Assembly (NCBI GenBank): GCA_045546995.1
Contig: JAZQDW010000001.1
Location: 1-64,000, forward strand
Origin: Firm-08 sp045546995
GTDB taxonomy: Bacteria; Bacillota; Clostridia; Oscillospirales; QAKW01
DNA: 64,000 nucleotides
Direction: 5' to 3'
The translations under genes were made by a program, and so were the position numbers. The notes under the pieces were generated by a model. The model ran no database searches. It saw only the letters and a program-made list of their open reading frames with translations, and had not been told where the DNA came from. Below, in pieces: positions 25,866-35,206 of this stretch (positions are counted from its first letter, which is position 1; the number at the start of each line of letters is the position of its first letter).

Positions 25866-28838
25866 TTATTTTCGCGGTGTGAACTGCAGTGAAAATTCAA
25901 TATGCTTTTCCTGCAGGCGATATTTTTCTTCCAGCTGTGGACCGCAGGAGGCGGAACCGATACCGGAATTTTTATAATCCAGTCGCAAATGGGTGCATCC
26001 GTCGGCCACCAACTCATCGGTATGCTCTGCCACCGTCAATGCCTTGGTGCTGTACAGTGAAACGTTACACTCAAAGGTAGGCTCCCCAACAAAGGACAGG
26101 CCTGCAATATTCAGCTCCTGCACCTGCGTATGATTTCCGTGCTCCTGGGGACGAACGTAGGGCACGTATTCATCGGATGCTTTGCTGTAATACCGGCCCA
26201 GTGGGGCGTGATGATACAGATCCACGTAGTTTTCCGACGGGCCTCTGCCGTAATAATCAAAGGGCAGATCCTCTCCCTGCAAACTCAACTCAAAGCCAAA
26301 GCGTTGCAGCCAGGGACATTCCTTTTTGATATCACCGCGCAGCTGCAACCGTACCGTTCCGTCCGCCAAGAAGGTATAGACCAGTGAACCGCGGAAGAAG
26401 GGACTGCGGGATACTCCCGCCAGCGAAAGTGTGGCCACGACGGTGTTGCCGTCGACAGCGAGATCATATACGTGGGTAAACTGAACGTTCAGGTTTTCCG
26501 CGTTTCGGTCGGCGCCGATCTTCTCCCACATCCATTTTTCTTTTCTTTCATTGTCGATGGGAGCGCGGAAGGCAGTCAACTGTATGGGTGCCGCCAGCTT
26601 TTCCTCGCCCCGCAACACGATGCTGTCAAACGTGCCCGTTTTGGGGCTGAGGCGATAGCAAAAACCATCCCCCTCGGCGTAGACGTATCCGTTTTCCTGC
26701 CGCAGGCACAATTCCTGTCCCGTCAGCGGCCGTACGTTCGGCGTGGTCAGCTCGCAGGAGGCGGTGCCCAGCGCCAGACCCCCACGGGACAGCGTCACCT
26801 TCAGCACTGCGCCGTAATCGCAGGAAGAAACCGACAAAGGCAGTTCCACCACCGACGTCTGATGGGGCGGTGTATCCAGCGCCAGTTTCCCCTCCACGGT
26901 TTTGGTACCGTCCGTTTCCAGACAATAGCGCAGTTCGCATTCGGCAAAGGAAGTAAAGTCAAAGAGATTGGAAATTACCAGTTTTCCTTCCTTATATATA
27001 ATACGGAAGGGGGCGTACGCCTCTTTAATATCCAACGTACCCGCCTTAAAGGTGCGGTCGGGGAACACCATACCGTCCACACAGAAATTACTGTCGTGCG
27101 TCAGTTCGCCGGGGAAATCACCACCGTAACGATACGCGCCGTCACGGTAAACGGCGTGATCCGCCCATTCCCAGATACAACCGCCCACGAAATTGGGATA
27201 GCGATACAACAGATCCATATAATCCCACATACCACCGGGGCCGTTACCCATGGCATGAGCGTATTCACACAAATACAGCGGCTGGTCATAGTCGCCCTCG
27301 CAAAATTGCTGTACCGCATCAGTGGACAGATACATTCTGGAATGCATATCCACACGGCGCTCATACTGACGCGCCTTTTCATAGTTTGCCTTGGCCGCAG
27401 CCAACGTTTCGGCGGCCTGCTGTTCGTTTTCTTGCAGCGCTTTGGCAATACGATCGGCTTCCTCCGCCTTTTTCACCTCACGTTCCCACCGTCCCAGCGA
27501 AGCACGGGAGGCGTCCTCAGCGTGCACCAGTCTGCCGTCCTGTTTGGAACGAAGATAACGGATCATCGCCTGATGATTCTCCCCGTGGCCGCTCTCGTTA
27601 CCGGTGGACCAGATAATAATGGAAGCGTGGTTTTTATCCCGTTCCCAGGCGCGTTCCATACGCTCTACGTATTCCTGTTCCCAAGCAGGTTGGTTACATA
27701 TCCAATCGGGGTTTTCAACGTCATAACCACGTTTAAAATTTGCTGTGCCGTGGCGGTGGCAAAAGCCGTGGGTCTCAATATCGGTTTCCAGTACCACGTA
27801 CAGCCCCAACTCGTCACACATCTCCAAAAACTTCGGAGCAGGAGGATAATGGGAGGTGCGGACCATATTGATGTTCAATTCCTTCATCAACTGCAGATCC
27901 CGCAAAATTTCCGCATCGGTCATCGTCCAGCCGCCGTGCGGCGTGGTATCGTGGTGATTGACGCCCTTGAATTTCACGGGCACACCATTGATGCAGATGG
28001 CATTTTGCCCGTCAATGCTGATCTCACGGAAACCGATTTTTTGCATAATCCGCTCCCCTGCCTTTTCCAGCGTCAGGGTATACAGATAGGGTTTTTCGGC
28101 ATTCCACAGCACAGGGCTGTCGACCTGCAGCTCCGCAACACCGTTCTCGTTCGTGATGGCGGTGGCAACGGTCAACACCCCATCCGTCAGCGTCAATGCA
28201 GTACCGGGCGCGGTGCAAACCGACACACGACCATCCACCGTAGTGCGGACGTCCACGTCCACCAAATGGCCCTCGGGGCGCTCCAAAATATAAATATCAC
28301 GAAAAATGCCATTACAGCGGAAAAAGTCCTGATCCTCCAGATAACTGCCAACGCACCATTTACGCACGGCGACACGCAATGTATTATTCCCTACACGCAC
28401 CGCATCCGTCAGGTCGAACTCCGCCTGCAAATGACTGCCCTGCGTGCGACCGACAAATCGATCGTTTACGTACACCTCCGCCTCAGAGGACACACCCTCC
28501 ATCACCAGATAGGTACGGCCGATACCCTCCACCGTAAATTCCTTTTCATACACACCCACCGGATTCTCCATCGGAACGTAAGGCGGATCCACCGGATAAG
28601 GATAGTCAACGTTGGCATAATTAGGCTGTTCAATGCCTGTATTTTGCCAGGTGGACGGCACGGTGATCTCCCGATCGCATACCACTGTCCGTACGTCAAC
28701 ACTGTCACCATCAGTATAATAACAAAAAGAAAACGCGCCGTTCAGCAACGAATATTTTGCATTTCCGCCGGGAATGTAATAGCAACGTTTGGGCGCTCTG
28801 CCAACCGAAGTACATCCCGGGTCTTCATAAAACCGCAT
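25866..28838 (-). CDS. lacZ: Glycoside hydrolase family 2 beta-galactosidase
   Basis: 990 residues from MRFYEDPGCTSVGRAP; the ATG at 28838 follows AAAAAAGGAGGG. It is a LacZ-type enzyme: sugar-binding jelly roll, Ig-like domain, TIM barrel with the acid/base Glu in WSTGNESGHGENH and the nucleophile Glu in LCEYAHAMGNGPGG, then the Bgal small-chain beta sandwich (PFDYYGRGPSENYVDLYHHA). No signal peptide, so cytoplasmic. Between RLVHAEDAS and MHSRMY lies an extra charged, Glu/Ala/Lys-rich helical stretch (27352-27495) not usual in LacZ. Single gene with its own promoter. Confidence 0.93.
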   Translation of the reverse strand: MRFYEDPGCTSVGRAPKRCYYIPGGNAKYSLLNGAFSFCYYTDGDSVDVRTVVCDREITVPSTWQNTGIEQPNYANVDYPYPVDPPYVPMENPVGVYEKEFTVEGIGRTYLVMEGVSSEAEVYVNDRFVGRTQGSHLQAEFDLTDAVRVGNNTLRVAVRKWCVGSYLEDQDFFRCNGIFRDIYILERPEGHLVDVDVRTTVDGRVSVCTAPGTALTLTDGVLTVATAITNENGVAELQVDSPVLWNAEKPYLYTLTLEKAGERIMQKIGFREISIDGQNAICINGVPVKFKGVNHHDTTPHGGWTMTDAEILRDLQLMKELNINMVRTSHYPPAPKFLEMCDELGLYVVLETDIETHGFCHRHGTANFKRGYDVENPDWICNQPAWEQEYVERMERAWERDKNHASIIIWSTGNESGHGENHQAMIRYLRSKQDGRLVHAEDASRASLGRWEREVKKAEEADRIAKALQENEQQAAETLAAAKANYEKARQYERRVDMHSRMYLSTDAVQQFCEGDYDQPLYLCEYAHAMGNGPGGMWDYMDLLYRYPNFVGGCIWEWADHAVYRDGAYRYGGDFPGELTHDSNFCVDGMVFPDRTFKAGTLDIKEAYAPFRIIYKEGKLVISNLFDFTSFAECELRYCLETDGTKTVEGKLALDTPPHQTSVVELPLSVSSCDYGAVLKVTLSRGGLALGTASCELTTPNVRPLTGQELCLRQENGYVYAEGDGFCYRLSPKTGTFDSIVLRGEEKLAAPIQLTAFRAPIDNERKEKWMWEKIGADRNAENLNVQFTHVYDLAVDGNTVVATLSLAGVSRSPFFRGSLVYTFLADGTVRLQLRGDIKKECPWLQRFGFELSLQGEDLPFDYYGRGPSENYVDLYHHAPLGRYYSKASDEYVPYVRPQEHGNHTQVQELNIAGLSFVGEPTFECNVSLYSTKALTVAEHTDELVADGCTHLRLDYKNSGIGSASCGPQLEEKYRLQEKHIEFSLQFTPRK

Positions 28839-28869
28839 AAAGTATTCCCTCCTTTTTTTATACAAATTC

Positions 28870-28898
28870 AGCATACCATACCCCGCCGCGTTTTGCAA
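28870..28898 (-). promoter_or_regulatory. Promoter of the beta-galactosidase gene
   Basis: TTGCAA (28893-28898), 17 bp, TATGCT (28870-28875) on the minus strand, about 30 nt before the start. Its GCGGGGTATGGTATG stretch is shared with the secG promoter. Confidence 0.65.
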
Positions 28899-28905
28899 GA
28901 GAACG

Positions 28906-28939
28906 AAAAAAAACGGTCGCTGTTCAGCGACCGTTTTTT
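28906..28939. terminator. Terminator of the giant beta-helix SLH gene
   Basis: AAAACGGTCGCTG pairs with CAGCGACCGTTTT, flanked by A and T runs. It lies between the leftward giant gene and the beta-galactosidase promoter. Confidence 0.88.
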
Positions 28940-28947
28940 AAGTGAAT

Positions 28948-31900
28948 TTATCTTACGTAGCTTTTGGCACCGACCATGATCGTTACGATCTCGGCACGGG
29001 TGATGGGTTTGGTGGGATTGAGGTTGCCCTTATCATCACCGTTTACCAATCCGTATGCTACGGCGGTAGCAACGTCTACCTTAGCCCAGGAGGCAATAGC
29101 GCCCTTGTCCTTAAAGCGTTTCAGAACGGAGGTAGCACCCTTACTGGTATCCAGCGCAGCAGCACGTACCATAACTGCCATAAACTCCTGACGGCTGATG
29201 TTTGCCTTGGGATTAAACTTGCTGCCGTCACCCTGCATGATCTTCATTGCGGTGATGGCCTTAACAGCGTTCGTTGCCCATTTGGAAATGTCCTTGCTGT
29301 CAGCAAAGGTCAGTTTCTGACCGGAATAGCTGGCAGTATCAACACCCATCAGATTGCAAACGAAGATGGCAACCTGCTCACGGGTGGCGTTATCCTGCGG
29401 ATTGAAGGAGAAGGAACCGTCTGCATTGGCAGAACCGCTGGTCACACCCATCTGATAGGCGCTCATGATCTTTTCGCGCGCCCAGTGCTTTTCAATATCG
29501 TTAAAGGTGCGGCTAAACATACCGGCGGTCAGCTTCACCTCATAACTGCTGGTGATACCGGTCTGAGAGGTGACGTCAACGTACATTACCATATAAGTCT
29601 GCGGCATGGGAGCGTTCAACTTACAGTTGGTGAAGGTCTCCTTGGTTTCGGTAACGGTGTAAGAGGTCATCGTGGAAGCGATTTCAACCGTCTTTTTGCG
29701 GTCGGCATATACCTTGGCGGTCGCATTCTCACTGACGAAGATGTCGATCTGGGGATTGTCAGTGGATGCAGTACCGGTCAGGACGTTGCCCTCACGCTTG
29801 ATATCAAAACCGTTGACGGTGATGATGTCACTGCTTACATTCTTGATCTCATTGATTACCACGATGGTAAATACAGCCATGCTACCGTTGGAAGCATTGA
29901 CACGAACGTAGAAGGTGTTGGTGCCTTCTGCCAACTTCAGGGTATTCTTCTCACTGCTGGAGCTGAGCTTACCGCTGAATTTGTTTTCGATGATATCGTA
30001 GTTCTTAAAGATCTCATAGGATGCTCCTTCGGAAACTACGATGGAATCCTCGAGAGAAGCAATGTAGCCCTTGGGCTGCAGATAAACAACCTGAGAGTTG
30101 TTATCAATTCTCTTCATACCGATGAATTTAGCCTCGACGTCGGCGTCGATCTCATCCTGAGAGGTGGCAAATTCGGGGAAGGAATCACCCAGAATTCTCT
30201 TCTCGGCAGATTTATCCAGTCGTTCTACGATGATGGTGTAGACCTCGAAGGTTTCGCCATCCTCGGCAATGACCTTGGCAAAGAACTTGTTGTCGCCAAC
30301 CTTCAGATTCATCGCATCTTCCAGATAAATGTTACAGCCGATGTCCTGATACAGCTCGTAGGTTGCGCCGTCACAGACAATCACCTCGGGCAGCAGGCTG
30401 GTTACGTCGTTTTCAACTGCGATCTTGGCAGTCTTACCGTCAACAACGGCGGCATCAATACCACCCTTAACGTCGACCAATTCGGTAGTCGTGCTTCTGG
30501 AACGGGTGAAGGTTACGTCAAAGACGTTTTCGTTTTCGCCGTCTTCGGAAACGACCTTGATGATATAGGCGGTTTTGCCGACCGGCATATACTGATCCAT
30601 GTTGTAAACGATGGGGTTGGCCATTTCGGTATCATCACCGCGGTATACAAATACGCTTGCACCACCGGAAACGATGGGCAGGATGGGACCGTTGACATAG
30701 TCGTTGGGCAGTACGCAGTTGAATTTACCACCCTGATCGACCCAGGTGCTGCCTGCGATGTCCATACCCAACAGCTGAGCATTGCTGTTAATGGGCTGCT
30801 TGATGGTTACGGTGTATACTTTACTGGTTACGCCGTCCTCAGCAGTAGTCTTGATATAGCATACCGTCTCTACACCCTTCAGTGCGATGGTATCCTCTGC
30901 GCACTCAACGGTGCACAGCTCATCCGCATATACCTTATAGCTCGAGCCTTCGCTGACCAGAACGTTAAAGGTCATAAAGTCGGCGGGAGTAGTGCCAACA
31001 TACTCGATGGTATGATTTTTAGCATCCAGTACGGCACCGGCGGGGCTGATCACCTCTTCGATGTCATAAGCGCCGGCCAGCTTGGTCATAGCCTCATCTA
31101 TATAATAAGGAACATATTTTGCAGGACCGGTAATTGCAGTAGCAGCGCCCTTGGCAAAATAGTTGTAAGAGCAATCTGCAACGGTGTTCGGCAGGTTGTT
31201 CTGCAGAACCGAGGTCATGGAAGGACCGAAATAGTTTTCATGAATGTCGATGGTATGACCGGTGTAACCATCATAGCAGTTGACGGAGAACTTACCGGTA
31301 GAGGAGCCTTCAAAACGGTTGCCGGTGACCGTCAGCTTGTTACCGGCGGTCCAACGATCCAGATACATCAGCGTAGCTTTGCTGAAGTTGATCACCTTGT
31401 TGTCAACGAAAGAAATACTGTTCTTAACTCTGGCGCCAATATCGTTGGTACCGTTGGTGCTCTGACCGATGTAGAAGAAGTTGTTACAATCAACGTTGTT
31501 AAGGATGTTACCCTTGAACATCAGCACGTCAGTGCTACTGCCGTCGGTACCACCCATATAGATGTTTTTGGTACATCCGTCAAAAACGTTCTCCTCAAAG
31601 ATACCGTTGGAGATATTGGGCAAACGCATTACGTAGTTGCTACCATTGCCCTCAAAACGGCTGGTAGCGATGCGGAAGTTGGAGAAGGTGTTCTTACCGT
31701 TGTCCGCACGACCACGATACATCAGTGCGTCGGTGTTGGTGGAACCGGTAACCAACAAATTATCAAAGTGGAAACTGTCAATAGAGAAGGAGCCGGTATA
31801 CTTGAACATTGCCTGCTCGCTGAAGGTAATGCCGTCGAAGGAAAGACCGTTGATACCGGGCTTCAGCATAATTTCTGCAGTAAAGACCGTCTCTTCGTTC

Positions 31901-33879
31901 AGGTTGGAACGCGCATCACTTCTGGAGTAATCGCTCATATTGTTGGGGTTGATGCCGGCCTTGGCGCCACGGATCTTAACGCCCTTACCCTCGATGGTCA
32001 TAGCGTTGGAATATACGCCGGCAGTCATATTGATGACGTCGCCGCTCATTGCCTTATCCATGGCCAAACCCAGATCGGAGAAGGCGGAGTGGCCGGTAAC
32101 GGCACGACGCCATGCACCATCAACTTCAACGTAAATGGTTTGTCCGGCAGGATACTGTGCAAATTCCGGTCCCACAATATATTCAGAAGCATCCAGGTAA
32201 TCGGAATAAACAGGTTTGCTGGTCAGCAAAATAGCGTATACGATAGAATAATCACTGTACTGAACCTTTGCGTAAGCATTGCTGACCTTACCTTCGGTCA
32301 ACGCAACGGTATTGTTGGTCAGCGGAACGTTACAAGCCTTATCGGCATACAGCGTGTAATAAGCGCCTTCCTTCACTTCCAGAGAAAGAGTGACCTCATC
32401 CAATTTGGCGGGGATGGTGGTGGCGATGGTACAGCCGGGAGCCGTCTCGATGGCCGCGCCGGCAAAGGAAACGCCGTTGCTGTTGGAAATGGAGAGAACG
32501 TCCAGAAGAGAGGACGGATCGGTCATTGCCTCGTTGAGCCAATACTCACCAAAATCAAAGGCTGCGGTAGCATCACTGGAATCGATGGTGCAAATGTCTT
32601 TGGGGTTAGCACCACCGGTATAGTTATTGTACACAGGGGGAGCATAGGTACCATCATTATAACTCATATGAATGAAGGTACAGTCGGCTGTGGTGACCGG
32701 AATAAAGGTGTTCTCAAAGAACTGGGCGCCGGCGGGAATAGAGTTGATCGGAGCATCACTCTGACGCAGACGACCGTACAGACGAATGGCCTTGCCCAGA
32801 TTCTTAAAGGTATTGCCGGAAACTACAACGTGCTCGGTATCTACCATCCAAACGCTAGAATAGTTGTTGGTGCTCGCATCGGTGTACAGACCGAATGCAT
32901 ATTGACCGGAAGCGGTAGTGCCGCCGACAGCATCAAAGGTGTTGCCGGTGATCTCAACAAACCCTCTTATGTAATCATGAACACGGGTCTTACCGGCGTT
33001 CTTGATATAGTTGTCACTAATGATGGTGCTGGTACCCAGCTGACAAACGTCAAAGCCATCACCGGTAACATTGGAGATATAGTTGGAAGAGATGGTAAGA
33101 TCGGTAGCCCAAGCGGTATGAATACCGTTGGTATTTGCCAATCCACTACCGGCTGAAGCAACCTTCTCAATGCGGTTGTAGGTGATGGAAACGTTGGCCG
33201 GAACATAGCTGAAACCGGCAGCCACACCAACGTATACGGCGCTGAAGCTGTCATCGTTGATACCGATGTTGCCGTAAGCCTTTTCATTTACCAGATCAAA
33301 CACATTGTATGCAATGTTGATCCGGGAATTCTGCAAACGGGTATCCTGCAGACGGATACAGCTGTCACCGACGACGGCAAAGCCGTTCATGGTCAGGTTG
33401 TAGGAGCCCTGCGGATCTTCACCCAAAACAACACCGGCATAGCTGATCTGCATATCCTGCAAAATCGTCTCGTTCTTGCCGGTAACGGCACGGCCGCCGG
33501 CCACAACGGAAAGATCGTTTGGGTTATTGGGTTCGACGTTCTTCATATTGCCGTACAGCGTAATGCTCTTGTTCAGCGGCAATGCACCGGCATAAACGCC
33601 GGCAGCAACGTACAGTTCGCCGTTGATCGCAACTGCGTCATAGGCCTCCTGGATCGTTGCAAATGCGGTCGTACCCTTGACGCCCTTGTACGTAGTACCG
33701 GCGACGACGGCGGATACATCCTCACCCTTTGCCACATTGGCAAAGTCGTCATCGACAACGATCAGTTTGTCAGTGCAGGTCACACTGCTTGCAGCCGAAA
33801 CCATAAAGGAGCTGCCCAACAGTGTAAAGACCATTGCCAACATCAATGCCGTTGCCAAAATACGCTTGATGCTTTTCAT
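28948..33879 (-). CDS. Giant surface protein: parallel beta-helix, cadherin-like repeats, SLH anchor
   Basis: 1643 residues. Signal peptide (MKSIKRILATALMLAMVFTL, cleavage near VSAA). Two right-handed parallel beta-helix regions (about 45-450 and 600-970) show the Asn-rich ladder typical of polysaccharide-binding or -cleaving proteins, with FATIQEAYDAVAINGELYVA as the classical helix start. Several ~90-residue cadherin-like/DUF-type beta repeats follow (YxVYxDxxC, VxAEDGxTxxYTVxI). Three SLH repeats end it (about 1465-1643). No catalytic cluster is proven. Start behind GGAGG. Probably adheres to or processes glycans at the S-layer. Confidence 0.9.
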   Translation of the reverse strand: MKSIKRILATALMLAMVFTLLGSSFMVSAASSVTCTDKLIVVDDDFANVAKGEDVSAVVAGTTYKGVKGTTAFATIQEAYDAVAINGELYVAAGVYAGALPLNKSITLYGNMKNVEPNNPNDLSVVAGGRAVTGKNETILQDMQISYAGVVLGEDPQGSYNLTMNGFAVVGDSCIRLQDTRLQNSRINIAYNVFDLVNEKAYGNIGINDDSFSAVYVGVAAGFSYVPANVSITYNRIEKVASAGSGLANTNGIHTAWATDLTISSNYISNVTGDGFDVCQLGTSTIISDNYIKNAGKTRVHDYIRGFVEITGNTFDAVGGTTASGQYAFGLYTDASTNNYSSVWMVDTEHVVVSGNTFKNLGKAIRLYGRLRQSDAPINSIPAGAQFFENTFIPVTTADCTFIHMSYNDGTYAPPVYNNYTGGANPKDICTIDSSDATAAFDFGEYWLNEAMTDPSSLLDVLSISNSNGVSFAGAAIETAPGCTIATTIPAKLDEVTLSLEVKEGAYYTLYADKACNVPLTNNTVALTEGKVSNAYAKVQYSDYSIVYAILLTSKPVYSDYLDASEYIVGPEFAQYPAGQTIYVEVDGAWRRAVTGHSAFSDLGLAMDKAMSGDVINMTAGVYSNAMTIEGKGVKIRGAKAGINPNNMSDYSRSDARSNLNEETVFTAEIMLKPGINGLSFDGITFSEQAMFKYTGSFSIDSFHFDNLLVTGSTNTDALMYRGRADNGKNTFSNFRIATSRFEGNGSNYVMRLPNISNGIFEENVFDGCTKNIYMGGTDGSSTDVLMFKGNILNNVDCNNFFYIGQSTNGTNDIGARVKNSISFVDNKVINFSKATLMYLDRWTAGNKLTVTGNRFEGSSTGKFSVNCYDGYTGHTIDIHENYFGPSMTSVLQNNLPNTVADCSYNYFAKGAATAITGPAKYVPYYIDEAMTKLAGAYDIEEVISPAGAVLDAKNHTIEYVGTTPADFMTFNVLVSEGSSYKVYADELCTVECAEDTIALKGVETVCYIKTTAEDGVTSKVYTVTIKQPINSNAQLLGMDIAGSTWVDQGGKFNCVLPNDYVNGPILPIVSGGASVFVYRGDDTEMANPIVYNMDQYMPVGKTAYIIKVVSEDGENENVFDVTFTRSRSTTTELVDVKGGIDAAVVDGKTAKIAVENDVTSLLPEVIVCDGATYELYQDIGCNIYLEDAMNLKVGDNKFFAKVIAEDGETFEVYTIIVERLDKSAEKRILGDSFPEFATSQDEIDADVEAKFIGMKRIDNNSQVVYLQPKGYIASLEDSIVVSEGASYEIFKNYDIIENKFSGKLSSSSEKNTLKLAEGTNTFYVRVNASNGSMAVFTIVVINEIKNVSSDIITVNGFDIKREGNVLTGTASTDNPQIDIFVSENATAKVYADRKKTVEIASTMTSYTVTETKETFTNCKLNAPMPQTYMVMYVDVTSQTGITSSYEVKLTAGMFSRTFNDIEKHWAREKIMSAYQMGVTSGSANADGSFSFNPQDNATREQVAIFVCNLMGVDTASYSGQKLTFADSKDISKWATNAVKAITAMKIMQGDGSKFNPKANISRQEFMAVMVRAAALDTSKGATSVLKRFKDKGAIASWAKVDVATAVAYGLVNGDDKGNLNPTKPITRAEIVTIMVGAKSYVR

Positions 33880-33933
33880 GATTATTACCTCCTGGTATGC
33901 GTTTGATTATAATATCGCATAATACTTAATAAA

Positions 33934-33962
33934 ATTATATATAAATCTAATACAAAAGTCAA
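33934..33962 (-). promoter_or_regulatory. Promoter of the giant SLH protein gene
   Basis: TTGACT (33957-33962), 17 bp, TATAAT (33934-33939) on the minus strand, leaving a ~50-nt leader. Confidence 0.8.
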
Positions 33963-34055
33963 TGACAACATTTCAGTGTTTTTTTGTTTTGTTGATATTG
34001 CATAATTTTTTCGGCGTTAAATTGTATATAATACCAATAGGAGGGTGTCTGCCAC

Positions 34056-34084
34056 TTGCATTTTTCGGTAATCTATGGTAAAAT
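34056..34084 (+). promoter_or_regulatory. Promoter of the glmU-glmS-glmM-rsmA operon
   Basis: TTGCAT (34056-34061), 17 bp ending in TATGG, TAAAAT (34079-34084). No glmS ribozyme is expected or seen, since glmS is internal to the operon. Confidence 0.65.
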
Positions 34085-34150
34085 ACAGCCGTCTTTGCTC
34101 GGAAAGACATCTTTAGGGAAAATTTTTAAGGAAAATGGAGAAAATCGAAT

Positions 34151-35194
34151 ATGAAAAAAACGGCTTACATCTTACGGGATGGCGGTCCTTTTTGTGCTGC
34201 GATCATTGCGGCCATGCAGCTGGAGGAGTTTGTCACAGATCAACTTCGCTGCGCCGGCCTGCAGGTCGCCGCGTACGACAAGGACGTTACGCCTCCGGCA
34301 GAAGGTGCTGTTTTCTTGCGCGCTGATGCCGATTTTGCGCCCGACGAATTGCGCACGGCCATCTGTAGCAACGAAAACGTACGCCTGACTGACCCAAACG
34401 GTGATGTACTGGCCCTGGTACTGGATGCAAGGCACGCCCAAACGCCCGACTTTGCGGCGAATACGGCGTTGCCCTGTATTCCCTTGCGCCACGCCTGCCG
34501 CATCACCGCCGCCAACTGCAGCGAGATCCTCGCCGCACGGCAAAAACGCCTTCTTACGCGTTATAAAGACGCAGGTGTTTTGATCGAAAACGATCGTGTA
34601 ACCCTTTCCCCCTTGTACACCGTCGGCTCCGGCACGTTCATTGCCGCCGGCACCACCCTGAGTGGCACGGGCCGCATCGGCAAAGACTGTCTGCTGCGCG
34701 GCGGACGGTTACACAACGTAACGTTGGGAGATGGGATCACCATCGAACAAAGCGTGCTGACGGACTGCCGTGTGGACAGTTTTACCACCGTCGGTCCCTT
34801 CGCCTATTTGCGTCCCGGCACCGTCATCGGCGAGCGGGCACGCATCGGCGACTTTGTGGAGATCAAAAACGCTGAGATCGGCAACGGAACCAAGGTTTCC
34901 CACCTGACCTACGTCGGCGACTGCGACGTGGGCAGTGGGGTCAACTTCGGCTGTGGCACCGTCGTTTCCAATTACGACGGTCTGCACAAATACCGCACCG
35001 TGATCGGCGACAACGCCTTTATCGGTTGCAACACCAATCTGGTTGCGCCCGTCACCGTGGGCAACAACGCCTATATCGCCGCCGGCAGTACGGTTACCGA
35101 GCCCGTGCCCGACGGCGCGCTGGCCATTGCCCGCCAACGACAGACCAACAAAGAAAACTGGGTACAACAAAATAAACCTGAGCTCATCAAGTAA
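34151..35194 (+). CDS. glmU: GlmU-like glucosamine-1-phosphate acetyltransferase lacking a recognisable uridylyltransferase domain
   Basis: 347 residues, about 110 shorter than standard GlmU. From about residue 118 it follows GlmU: the linker helix (NCSEILAARQKRLLTRYKDAGV), then a left-handed beta-helix of hexapeptide repeats with the acetyltransferase active-site His in KVSHLTYVGD, CGTVVSNYDG, and the C-terminal arm ALAIARQRQTNKENW. The first ~117 residues lack the LAAGxGTRM nucleotide signature and the rest of the pyrophosphorylase fold. The protein should make GlcNAc-1-P but not UDP-GlcNAc. Start ATG 34151; upstream AAGGAAAATGGAG. glmS follows after 12 nt. Confidence 0.88.
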   Translation: MKKTAYILRDGGPFCAAIIAAMQLEEFVTDQLRCAGLQVAAYDKDVTPPAEGAVFLRADADFAPDELRTAICSNENVRLTDPNGDVLALVLDARHAQTPDFAANTALPCIPLRHACRITAANCSEILAARQKRLLTRYKDAGVLIENDRVTLSPLYTVGSGTFIAAGTTLSGTGRIGKDCLLRGGRLHNVTLGDGITIEQSVLTDCRVDSFTTVGPFAYLRPGTVIGERARIGDFVEIKNAEIGNGTKVSHLTYVGDCDVGSGVNFGCGTVVSNYDGLHKYRTVIGDNAFIGCNTNLVAPVTVGNNAYIAAGSTVTEPVPDGALAIARQRQTNKENWVQQNKPELIK

Positions 35195-35206
35195 GGAGGA
35201 ATCGCT

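Noticed and set aside
26472..28979. An 835-codon open frame antisense to the beta-galactosidase
   Set aside because: It mirrors a well-conserved GH2 enzyme; no start signal or recognisable protein.
28942..33156. A 1404-codon open frame antisense to the giant SLH gene
   Set aside because: It has no ribosome site and no domain sense. It runs exactly opposite a gene with signal peptide, promoter and SLH anchor, and is explained by codon bias of the real strand.
35195..35206. glmS ribozyme
   Set aside because: Only 12 nt separate glmU and glmS, leaving no room for the ribozyme.
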